A stretch of DNA of 5,564 nucleotides, from NCBI GenBank assembly GCA_023264075.1, contig JALQTG010000034.1, positions 1 through 5,564 of the forward strand, read 5' to 3'. Positions 1 through 5,564 of this stretch are shown one piece after another. The notes below the pieces were generated by a model that worked only from the letters and a program-made list of their open reading frames with translations, made no database searches and had not been told where the DNA came from. The stretch comes from Crocinitomicaceae bacterium. Its GTDB lineage: Bacteria; Bacteroidota; Bacteroidia; Flavobacteriales_D; Crocinitomicaceae. The first letter of the stretch is position 1, and the number at the start of each line of letters is the position of its first letter. Position numbers and translations under genes: made by a program.

Positions 1-1
1 C

Positions 2-400
2 TTATCTGGTGACCTGGAATACCGTGTAAAATTCGAAGTATTGCTTTCCTCTAGCATCACCCATATGATGAATTATCCAAATCCATTTTCGACGAACACG
101 CGCTTTGTATTTACGCTAACAGGAAGTAAGGTTCCGGATGAAATTAAAATTCAAATCATGACCGTTACAGGTCGAATTGTGCGGGAAATAACTGAAGACG
201 AATTAGGGCCTATTCGCATTGGAAGAAATATATCTCAATATGCATGGGATGGTCGTGATGAGTTTGGCGATCAATTGGCTAATGGTGTCTATCTTTACCG
301 CGTACAAGCCCAAATAGATGGTGAGGATATTGAGCATCGCTCCTCTGGAGCAGATATTCACTTCACTAAGAGTTGGGGTAAAATGTATTTAATGAGGTAA
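2..400 (+). CDS. C-terminal fragment of a type IX secretion-associated C25-peptidase-like (PorU2-like) protein with FlgD-like domain
   Basis: The reading frame is already open at base 2, so this is the 3' end of a gene that begins outside the window; 132 residues are visible, ending at TAA. The visible part reads like the C-terminal FlgD-like immunoglobulin fold found on large Bacteroidota secreted proteins: NYPNPF at visible residues 24-29, a beta-rich stretch with IQIMTVTGRIVREI, then WDGRDEFGDQLANGVYLYRV at 82-101, and a final KMYLMR. From memory of the family, this wording and ending are typical of C25 (gingipain-family) cysteine peptidases annotated as PorU2-like type IX secretion proteins, which act at the outer membrane or cell surface. 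The catalytic domain lies outside the window, so the peptidase assignment is inferred from the tail alone. A TTG at base 41 is in frame but sits inside the domain and should not be taken as the start. A generic type IX cargo protein is the main alternative. Confidence 0.8.
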   Translation, partial: LSGDLEYRVKFEVLLSSSITHMMNYPNPFSTNTRFVFTLTGSKVPDEIKIQIMTVTGRIVREITEDELGPIRIGRNISQYAWDGRDEFGDQLANGVYLYRVQAQIDGEDIEHRSSGADIHFTKSWGKMYLMR

Positions 401-527
401 TTTAGTTAGAAGAGGGTGAGTGGTGAGACAATGAGGCATTGGATGTGTAATGTGAGCTGTTCCGACGTCCGATAACAACGTTAAACCTTGACGGAAATAT
501 TTCGCTTGATTTTGTTTTTTTGTCTTT
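401..527. other. Convergent intergenic gap
   Basis: This 127-bp gap lies between the tail-to-tail ends of the C25-like gene and scoA. It holds no credible gene; the longest ATG-initiated frame I noticed, from base 431, is 14 codons. It contains the hexamer GGTGAG twice seven bases apart (415-420 and 422-427), the 6-bp palindromes GACGTC (464-469) and AACGTT (477-482), and a 10-bp AT-rich palindrome at 494-503 near a T run. A terminator is expected here for at least one gene, but the structures are weak. Confidence 0.6.
494..521 (+). terminator. Weak candidate terminator of the C25-like gene
   Basis: A perfect 10-bp palindrome GAAATATTTC (494-503) is followed after 11 bases by seven T's (515-521) on the plus strand, about 95 bp after the stop of the left-hand gene. 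The stem is almost entirely A/T and has no proper loop, and the T run is not directly at its foot, so this is a poor match to a standard intrinsic terminator. It is listed because it is the only hairpin-plus-T arrangement in the convergent gap. Confidence 0.2.
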
Positions 528-1223
528 CTACTTTTGCCTAATAGTTCTTTGCTCTATGCGTTTCTCAAAGTGGTCTCCTTTAAAAATGCGTTGCACAAAA
601 ATTCCTGGAGTATGAATTTCATTGGGGTCTAAGCTTCCAGCAGGGACCAATTCTTCAACTTCAGCAATTGTAATTTTACCCGCCATCGCCATCATTGGGT
701 TGAAATTTCTTGCAGTGGCTTTATAGATTAAATTCCCTTCGGTATCACCTTTCCATGCCTTGACAATGGCAAAATCAGCTGTTAACGCCATCTCCAAGAT
801 GTGCGGCTTATCATTAAACTCTCGTATTTCTTTTCCTTCTGCGACCTCTGTTCCAAAACCAGCGGGTGTAAAAAAGGCCGGGATACCAGCCCCCCCAGCG
901 CGACAACGTTCAGCAAGAGATCCTTGTGGAATCAAGTCCACTTCCAACTCACCAGATAACATTTGTCGTTCAAATTCATCATTCTCACCTACATAGGAAC
1001 TCACCATTTTCCGGATTTGCTTTTTCTGTAACAAAAGTCCCAACCCAAAATCATCAACACCCGCATTGTTTGAAATACATGTCAAATCCTTCACGCCCAA
1101 TTTGACCAATTGAGCAATTGAATTCTCAGGTATTCCACACAACCCAAAACCACCCAACATGAGTGTCATTCCGTCTTCAATACCTTTACACGCTTCTTCT
1201 GCGTTAGCAACTACTTTGTTCAT
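528..1223 (-). CDS. scoA: 3-oxoacid CoA-transferase, subunit A
   Basis: The 231-residue product matches the A subunit of succinyl-CoA:3-ketoacid CoA-transferase over its full length. The enzyme moves CoA between succinyl-CoA and acetoacetate in the cytoplasm, for ketone-body, branched-chain amino acid or fatty acid use. Residues 17-32 (DGMTLMLGGFGLCGIP) fit the family's first signature, [DN][GN]xx, three hydrophobics, GGFxxxGxP. The following segments SNNAGVDDFGLGLLL, SYVGENDEFERQ, LIPQGSLAER, ARNFNPMMAMAGKITIAE and HTPGIFVQ are hallmark ScoA/AtoD-type blocks. The catalytic glutamate of these enzymes is on subunit B, which is not in this window. The gene starts at ATG only 12 bp after the PBP1A stop, so the two are probably co-transcribed although functionally unrelated. 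No Shine-Dalgarno site is visible. An acetate/butyrate-acetoacetate CoA-transferase is possible, but the sequence resembles ScoA more closely. Confidence 0.95.
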   Translation of the reverse strand: MNKVVANAEEACKGIEDGMTLMLGGFGLCGIPENSIAQLVKLGVKDLTCISNNAGVDDFGLGLLLQKKQIRKMVSSYVGENDEFERQMLSGELEVDLIPQGSLAERCRAGGAGIPAFFTPAGFGTEVAEGKEIREFNDKPHILEMALTADFAIVKAWKGDTEGNLIYKATARNFNPMMAMAGKITIAEVEELVPAGSLDPNEIHTPGIFVQRIFKGDHFEKRIEQRTIRQK

Positions 1224-1235
1224 ATACTATTTCGT

Positions 1236-3761
1236 TTAAAACCCTAAATCCGGGACTGATGTGTTTGAATTATTTTGACCGCTGTTTCTGCAATTATAGG
1301 GTGAGTTTTCATACCCAATTGGCATTTCAAAATCTTCTTTAGATATTTTTATAGTAGGATCAGCATATACCTTCTGCATCAAATATCCATAAATTGGCAG
1401 TGCCATGCGGGCTCCTTGCCCCCATTCCATTGAACGAAAACGTACCGCCATATCCTCAGCACCCACCCATACTCCGGTTACTAAATCAGGCGTTAATCCC
1501 ATAAACCAACCGTCAGCATTATTTTGTGTCGTACCTGTTTTTCCTGCCATTGGGTAAGTAATCCCTCCCCAAGGCCTCCAAGCTGCACGCAAGCTACCAC
1601 CAGTACCTCCATTAATCACATCTTTCATGATATCCACTGTAGCGTATGCCAATTCCTCAGACATCACCTCTTTGGAATGTGGTATTGCTTCATAGATCAA
1701 ATGCCCATTTCGGTCTTCTATACGCATCAATGCAGTCGGCTTGTTATAAATTCCTTTGTTCACAAAAGCACATTGAGCACCGACCATTTCCAATAAGGAC
1801 AAATCCATAACCCCTAAGCACATTGCCGGCACTACATCCTCATCACGAATTTCAATGTTCAGATCGCGCATCAACTTAGCAACAGCAGCAGGACCAGCGG
1901 TACCTCCCATGCGCGCCATCACGGCTACAGTTATATTGTTCATCGATTGTGCTAACCCCTTCCGAAAAGAAATCGGTTCTCCATTCATATCAACCCCGGC
2001 ATTTTGAGGACACCAAGAGGTCATATCCGTTGGCTTAGGTCCTGTTTGTACATCCACACAATACTCGATATTAGGTGTTGTTTCACAAGATGTCAGGACT
2101 CCAAATCGTAGTCCAGCAGAATAAATAAATGGTTTAATCGTAGATCCTACTTGCCGTTTCCCCTGCTTCACGTGATCGTATCCAAAATGATGTATATCCG
2201 CACCACCGACCCATGCCTTAATAAATCCAGTTTGGGGCTCAATCGAAATTAACCCAGTACGCAAAAAGTTTTTGTAATAACGGATAGAATCCAATGGAGT
2301 CATAACAGTATCAATTTCCCCATTCCAGGAAAAAACCTTCATTTCAGTCGGTTCATTAAATTCTTTGCGCACATCTTCATCTGATCGACCCGCCTGAATT
2401 CCTCTCCGATAGCGTTCTGAACGCTTTAGTGCCGAATTCAACAATTGATTCACGGTTTCTTCTGGAATTCGGTTATCAAAAGGATAACGCTTTGTACGCG
2501 CATTGTTCTTGGAAAAATGTCCTTGTAAGGTCTCACCCAAGTGCTTTACAACCGCCTGTTCGGCATACTCTTGCATTCGCGAATCAATGGTCGTGTAAAT
2601 CTTCAACCCATCTTCATAAATATCATAGGGACTGCCATCTGGCTTGGCATATTTAAGGGTTCCATCCTCATTTTTTTCAGTCAACAAAGAGCGCACTTCA
2701 TTTCTTAGTGACTCTCTGAAGTAGGGCGCAAGTCCCTCTTTATGATCTACTGTTTGATAGTTCGTATAAAGAGGAATTTGTTTTAAACTATCGTATTCTT
2801 CCTTCGTTATCTTTGCCGTTAGGGCTGGGTTGTTTTTCTCAGAATTCTCATACCATTTATATAGTACTGTATTTCTTCGTTCAACTGCACGCAATGAATC
2901 CTTCTCTTTTCGTTCTTTTACCTCATCATCCGACACCGCATCAACTGTCACTCCTTTTTCTAGAGCGATTTTCCTGCGATAATTCTTTACTTTATATCCG
3001 TAAGGGTTATACAAACCAGGATTTTTACACATCCCCACCAACATAGCAGCCTCTTCCGCCAAGAGGTCCTTTGGTTCTTTATTGTAATAGACTTTTGCTG
3101 CTGAAGCGATTCCCACCGCATTGTATAAGAAATCAAATTGATTCAAATACATGGTTATAATTTCTTTTTTGGTGTAGCGGTTTTCTAATCGAAGGGCGAT
3201 AATGTTTTCCTTTACTTTCTCGTAAAATCGTTTTTCGTATTTCCCCATTCCTCGCATTGTACGCTCCTCTTGGGTTTCTTCCTTACCCTCCAACTGCGCA
3301 TTTCTTTTATCATCACGCTCTTTCAAGGTAAACATTAGTTTCGCCAACTGTTGTGAAATCGTGGAGGCCCCACCGGCTTTCCCCATATTTACCAATGCAC
3401 GCCCCACAGCTTTCGCATCAATTCCAGAATGCTCTTCATAGCGTTCATCTTCCGTAGAAACGAGTGCTGCAATCACATTAGCAGAAATTTCATTGTAGTG
3501 AACACTCGTGCGATTCACTTTCCAGTATTTCCCGAGTTCCGTCACTCCATCTCCTGCAAAAACGGTAGTCGCCAACATCTCTTCTTGATTCTCGAGCATA
3601 GCCACAGAAGGCAAATTACCCCCCTCAGTTTTTACATAGCGAAGATAAAGGATACCAAATAAAGGCAACAAGCCAACCATCCATACAATTAGGATAAGTA
3701 CATTGCTCGTTTTTTTATTAAGTCTCTTGGAGGGATTTGAAGTATCCTTATTTTTCTGCAT
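1236..3761 (-). CDS. mrcA: Penicillin-binding protein 1A (class A transglycosylase/transpeptidase)
   Basis: This 841-residue protein is a bifunctional peptidoglycan synthase that polymerises lipid II and crosslinks the stem peptides in the periplasm. A short basic cytoplasmic tail is followed by one membrane anchor at about residues 20-41. The GT51 glycosyltransferase domain follows (about 80-255): EDERYEEHSG with catalytic Glu104, GGASTISQQLAK at 130-141, and KENIIALRLENRYTKKEI near 184-201. A Lys/Glu-rich stretch at 146-180 and a linker with a small beta-rich domain (about 380-500) lie between the two enzymatic parts. The transpeptidase domain carries all three active-site motifs: STIK with nucleophile Ser540, SMN at 606-608, and KTGTT at 741-745. 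The C-terminus ends in an Asn/Ser-rich tail. Length and motifs are normal and nothing is truncated. It begins at ATG without a Shine-Dalgarno site, follows hemD after 96 bp and precedes scoA by 12 bp. The symbol follows E. coli usage. Confidence 0.97.
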   Translation of the reverse strand: MQKNKDTSNPSKRLNKKTSNVLILIVWMVGLLPLFGILYLRYVKTEGGNLPSVAMLENQEEMLATTVFAGDGVTELGKYWKVNRTSVHYNEISANVIAALVSTEDERYEEHSGIDAKAVGRALVNMGKAGGASTISQQLAKLMFTLKERDDKRNAQLEGKEETQEERTMRGMGKYEKRFYEKVKENIIALRLENRYTKKEIITMYLNQFDFLYNAVGIASAAKVYYNKEPKDLLAEEAAMLVGMCKNPGLYNPYGYKVKNYRRKIALEKGVTVDAVSDDEVKERKEKDSLRAVERRNTVLYKWYENSEKNNPALTAKITKEEYDSLKQIPLYTNYQTVDHKEGLAPYFRESLRNEVRSLLTEKNEDGTLKYAKPDGSPYDIYEDGLKIYTTIDSRMQEYAEQAVVKHLGETLQGHFSKNNARTKRYPFDNRIPEETVNQLLNSALKRSERYRRGIQAGRSDEDVRKEFNEPTEMKVFSWNGEIDTVMTPLDSIRYYKNFLRTGLISIEPQTGFIKAWVGGADIHHFGYDHVKQGKRQVGSTIKPFIYSAGLRFGVLTSCETTPNIEYCVDVQTGPKPTDMTSWCPQNAGVDMNGEPISFRKGLAQSMNNITVAVMARMGGTAGPAAVAKLMRDLNIEIRDEDVVPAMCLGVMDLSLLEMVGAQCAFVNKGIYNKPTALMRIEDRNGHLIYEAIPHSKEVMSEELAYATVDIMKDVINGGTGGSLRAAWRPWGGITYPMAGKTGTTQNNADGWFMGLTPDLVTGVWVGAEDMAVRFRSMEWGQGARMALPIYGYLMQKVYADPTIKISKEDFEMPIGYENSPYNCRNSGQNNSNTSVPDLGF

Positions 3762-3766
3762 GGCCT

Positions 3767-3774
3767 AAAATATA
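3767..3774 (-). promoter_or_regulatory. Weak candidate -7 box upstream of PBP1A
   Basis: On the minus strand this reads TATATTTT, one base short of the Bacteroidota TAnnTTTG box, ending five bases before the PBP1A ATG. If used, the message would begin at or very near the start codon. There is no clear TTTG -33 element, only a T-rich tract. A second imperfect match, TATTTTTA, lies at 3780-3787. A PBP1A promoter is expected in this gap if the terminator just upstream is real, but this AT-rich DNA yields such near matches by chance. Confidence 0.2.
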
Positions 3775-3780
3775 CAGTGT

Positions 3781-3815
3781 AAAAATAAAAAAAATTAATA
3801 CGGCAACCGAATTAA
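3781..3815 (-). terminator. Candidate intrinsic terminator downstream of hemD
   Basis: Read on the minus strand, a hairpin with arms TTAATTCGG and CCGTATTAA (3807-3815 and 3795-3803) and loop TTG is followed at once by eight T's, an A, and five more T's. The stem has five A-T pairs, one T-T mismatch and three G-C pairs. It lies 42 bp after the hemD stop and 33 bp before the PBP1A ATG. The geometry is that of a rho-independent terminator, although the stem is not very stable. It would separate the DUF4271-hemD unit from the PBP1A-scoA unit. Confidence 0.45.
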
Positions 3816-3857
3816 AGGAGTACAGTAACAATTTTTAAGAAAGTAAAGTGACCAGCG

Positions 3858-4604
3858 TTACCTCTTCTTTGCGTCCTTCACATAGTTTTCAATAGCCATG
3901 GTCATTGAAGGAGCTTGAGGTTGAGGAGCGTGAACGTCCAATCGAAGATTATTATCTACCACTGCCTTCGCCGTCGTTGGACCAAAAGCAGCTATCAATG
4001 TATCGTTTTGCTTAAAATCAGGAAAATTCTTCAATAACGATTCGATTCCGGATGGAGAAAAGAATACAAGCATATCGTAGTAAACATCTTCCAAATCTGA
4101 CAAATCAGAAGCTACTGTTTTATAGAGCACTACTTTAGTATAATCAATACCAAATTTATCAAGGGTTTCAGGAATACTATCGCGAAGAATGTCTGAACAA
4201 GGAAGTAAATATTTCTCCTTTTTATGTTTTTTCATCGCTTCCATCAAATCTTGGATGGTTTGCTTTCCATGAAATATTTTACGCTTACGATAGGCAACAT
4301 ACTTCTGAAGATAATAGGCCACTGCCTCAGAAATACAAAAGAACTTCATCGTTGTTGGAACCTCGAAACGACATTCTTCTGCAATGCGAAAATAATGATC
4401 CACTGCCGTTTTTGAAGTCATAATAACAGCCGTATTCTGCGCTAAATCGACCCGTTGCGTGCGAAATTCTGACTTATCCACACCTTCTACATGAATAAAA
4501 GGACGAAAATCAATTTTCAAATTATGTTTTTCCGCTAACGCCTGATAAGGATTTTTATCATTGTCAGGTTTAGGCTGAGAAACTAGTATCGTCTTAATGC
4601 TCAA
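3858..4604 (-). CDS. hemD: Uroporphyrinogen-III synthase
   Basis: The 248-residue product is the cytoplasmic enzyme that closes hydroxymethylbilane, with inversion of ring D, to uroporphyrinogen III, the branch-point precursor of haem, sirohaem and cobalamin. The family is poorly conserved, but the expected blocks are present: TILVSQPKP at 5-13, MTSKTAVDHY at 62-71, FCISEAVAYYL at 89-99, LYKTV at 160-164, FFSPSGIESLL at 181-191, and AAFGPTTAKAV at 205-215 followed by PQAPSM. The length suits the usual two-lobed fold. The start is TTG: the in-frame stop TAA lies only 12 bases further upstream, and no ATG exists between it and the conserved TILVSQP block. The only other option is ATT at 4605-4607. 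The gene follows the DUF4271 gene by 37 bp and is probably co-transcribed with it. No other haem genes are in the window. Confidence 0.92.
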   Translation of the reverse strand: MSIKTILVSQPKPDNDKNPYQALAEKHNLKIDFRPFIHVEGVDKSEFRTQRVDLAQNTAVIMTSKTAVDHYFRIAEECRFEVPTTMKFFCISEAVAYYLQKYVAYRKRKIFHGKQTIQDLMEAMKKHKKEKYLLPCSDILRDSIPETLDKFGIDYTKVVLYKTVASDLSDLEDVYYDMLVFFSPSGIESLLKNFPDFKQNDTLIAAFGPTTAKAVVDNNLRLDVHAPQPQAPSMTMAIENYVKDAKKR

Positions 4605-4641
4605 AATCGCAGTATTTTATTCAACAATTAGCTCTATCAAA

Positions 4642-5325
4642 TTACGTTATAAGTTTATAAAAAACTGCTAACGGTATAATTTCTAGGCTGCAAAGATATA
4701 AAATTATATAATACCAAGGAATATTATTCTGAATCGCATAACTCGCTCCACGATAGAGCCGAACTACATAAAACACCCAAAAAATAATAGCTCCAACATA
4801 CGCAATCTGATAAAAAAATGCTGGATTTAATAATAATATAATGGTAAGTGGTATCAAAACCAAACCCATCAATTGATAACTCATATTAATAACTTGAATG
4901 TTTTCACGCATTCGACGCCACTCACCAGTGAAAAAACTCGTTATCATAAGTGCTACTATCGGATGAAGAAAAATAATCATAGGTGCCAGGATATACAAAG
5001 GATGCCATTCAAGTGCTAACCGCTGAATCACCAGAAGAGCGAATACACTGGAGATAATGGCATAATTGAGTACCAACAACCAATACGTTTTACCCATAAT
5101 CCCCATGGTCTCCCTAAAGTTAGTAGAAGAGGAAGGGCGCACAAAAAGACAAGTAAACACTCCCCAAATCAAGTCTTGATTTACCACGCGCACAACACCT
5201 ACCAACGCGACGGTTAATACAACGGCATAAATCACCCAAGAGGGATACCACATCACTCTAGGATCGAGCAAATAACTACCTTCCTGCGTCCCTGCTTGTA
5301 AAAGAAATAAATTTAGTGCATGCAT
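4642..5325 (-). CDS. DUF4271 family integral membrane protein
   Basis: The 227-residue protein is strongly hydrophobic, with about six membrane segments judged by eye: residues 30-48, 81-101, 108-128, 148-166, 171-191 and 205-225. The C-terminal block RLYRGASYAIQNNIPWYYI followed by LYLCSLEIIPLAVFYK is what I recall as the hallmark of DUF4271, a family known mainly from Bacteroidota and without an assigned function. The segment between helices 1 and 2 (about 50-80) is polar, with RPSSSTNFRE. I recognise no catalytic motif, and no cleavable signal peptide is evident. In Bacteroidota this family commonly sits beside hemD, as here (37 bp upstream on the same strand), which hints at a membrane role linked to haem or cell-envelope physiology, but this is only association. 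The ATG chosen lies nine bases after a perfect -7 box; Met25 is an alternative start that would still keep all six helices. Confidence 0.85.
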   Translation of the reverse strand: MHALNLFLLQAGTQEGSYLLDPRVMWYPSWVIYAVVLTVALVGVVRVVNQDLIWGVFTCLFVRPSSSTNFRETMGIMGKTYWLLVLNYAIISSVFALLVIQRLALEWHPLYILAPMIIFLHPIVALMITSFFTGEWRRMRENIQVINMSYQLMGLVLIPLTIILLLNPAFFYQIAYVGAIIFWVFYVVRLYRGASYAIQNNIPWYYIILYLCSLEIIPLAVFYKLIT

Positions 5326-5334
5326 TGTTGGTTA

Positions 5335-5342
5335 CAAAAATA
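5335..5342 (-). promoter_or_regulatory. -7 promoter box for the DUF4271-hemD unit
   Basis: On the minus strand this is TATTTTTG, an exact match to the Bacteroidota primary sigma factor -7 consensus TAnnTTTG. It ends nine bases before the DUF4271 ATG, so transcription starting the usual few bases downstream would give a leader of only a few nucleotides. The -33 element is poor; TTC at 5359-5361 is the best partial match. The box forms a 9-bp inverted repeat with the box of the divergent gene. Confidence 0.5.
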
Positions 5343-5394
5343 CAATATGTCTGAACTTGAAGCTGCTATTCGTTAAAAAAGTGAATTATTTACC

Positions 5395-5402
5395 TATTTT
5401 TG
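5395..5402 (+). promoter_or_regulatory. -7 promoter box for the acyl-CoA dehydrogenase gene
   Basis: This is TATTTTTG, an exact match to the Bacteroidota TAnnTTTG consensus, 22 bases before the ATG at 5425, giving a plausible leader of roughly 15-18 nucleotides. The -33 region is weak: TTCG at 5369-5372, spaced 22 bases away, is the nearest match to TTTG. The leader is A-rich (AAAAAGAAAGAT before the ATG), as is common in this phylum, rather than carrying a Shine-Dalgarno site. Confidence 0.6.
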
Positions 5403-5424
5403 TGCAGTTTTTAAAAAGAAAGAT

Positions 5425-5564
5425 ATGAAATCCGATTTGTATACACACCCTGATTACTACCTGTTAGATGACTTGTTAACAGATGAGCACAAACTCATTC
5501 GTGATACTGCGAGAGCCTGGGTAAAGAAAGAAGTTTCTCCCATCATTGACGAACATTATGAGAA
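5425..5564 (+). CDS. Acyl-CoA dehydrogenase (glutaryl-CoA dehydrogenase-like), N-terminal fragment
   Basis: A reading frame opens at ATG 5425 and runs off the right edge; 46 full codons are visible. The product begins MKSDLYTHPDYYLLDDLLTD and continues EHKLIRDTARAWVKKEVSPI. This matches the N-terminal helical domain of acyl-CoA dehydrogenases, particularly the glutaryl-CoA dehydrogenase branch, where LTxDExLIRDTxR and a later P-x-I are typical. Full-length members are about 390 residues, bind FAD and oxidise acyl-CoA thioesters at the alpha-beta bond, passing electrons to electron-transfer flavoprotein. Catalytic and FAD-binding residues lie beyond the window, so the substrate is not determined. 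The start is supported by the A-rich leader and the well-placed -7 box. The gene is divergent from DUF4271-hemD with a 99-bp gap. Confidence 0.85.
   Translation, partial: MKSDLYTHPDYYLLDDLLTDEHKLIRDTARAWVKKEVSPIIDEHYE

Noticed and set aside
415..427. GGTGAG repeated twice with a seven-base period
   Set aside because: Only two hexamer copies; not enough to call a repeat array or a binding site.
431..475. Short ATG-initiated frame of 14 codons in the convergent gap
   Set aside because: Far too short, with no promoter box or ribosome-binding context; expected by chance.
464..482. GACGTC and AACGTT palindromes as a possible operator
   Set aside because: Six-base palindromes are common by chance, and the gap is between convergent gene ends where an operator is not expected.
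760..996. 78-codon plus-strand open frame opposite scoA
   Set aside because: It is antisense to a full-length, strongly conserved CoA-transferase gene, has a low-complexity Ser/Pro/Arg composition and resembles no family I know.
1524..3662. Four plus-strand open frames of 75-90 codons (1524-1796, 2429-2656, 2813-3046, 3429-3662)
   Set aside because: All are antisense to the PBP1A gene, whose motifs are intact throughout. Their Cys/His/Ser-rich translations look like complement-strand shadows.
1380..3761. Possible beta-lactam resistance variant of PBP1A
   Set aside because: The STIK, SMN and KTGTT motifs are standard, and nothing visible departs from a normal class A PBP.
4224..4415. 63-codon plus-strand open frame opposite hemD
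   Set aside because: Antisense to the conserved middle of hemD, with no promoter box or recognisable domain.

Overview
The window looks like ordinary chromosomal DNA from a member of the Bacteroidota, most likely Flavobacteriales (perhaps a Fluviicola/Crocinitomicaceae-type organism, though I cannot fix the genus). The evidence is an AT-rich sequence, absence of Shine-Dalgarno sites, exact matches to the Bacteroidota -7 promoter box TAnnTTTG, a type IX secretion-style C-terminal domain, and a Bacteroidota-specific DUF4271 membrane protein next to hemD.

Layout: at the left edge is the last 132 codons of a plus-strand gene, the C-terminus of a type IX secretion-associated C25-peptidase-like protein ending in a FlgD-like domain. 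A 127-bp convergent gap follows. Then come four minus-strand genes, read right to left: a DUF4271 membrane protein, hemD (uroporphyrinogen-III synthase, starting at TTG), a class A penicillin-binding protein 1A, and scoA (3-oxoacid CoA-transferase subunit A). At the right edge a plus-strand gene begins, the N-terminus of an acyl-CoA dehydrogenase of glutaryl-CoA dehydrogenase type, divergent from the DUF4271 gene.

Transcription: the DUF4271 gene and hemD (37-bp gap) look like one unit, and PBP1A and scoA (12-bp gap) look like another. Between the two units a short hairpin followed by eight T's on the minus strand suggests a terminator after hemD. In the 99-bp divergent gap on the right, two exact TATTTTTG boxes face away from each other, one for each flanking gene.

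Functionally the genes are mixed housekeeping: haem synthesis, peptidoglycan synthesis, ketone-body or acyl-CoA metabolism, and protein export. No mobile element, CRISPR array, tRNA, rRNA or defence-like gene is visible, and I see no convincing undescribed system. The points worth a second look are the promoter layout, the near-leaderless start of the DUF4271 gene, the TTG start of hemD, and scoA without its partner subunit beside it.
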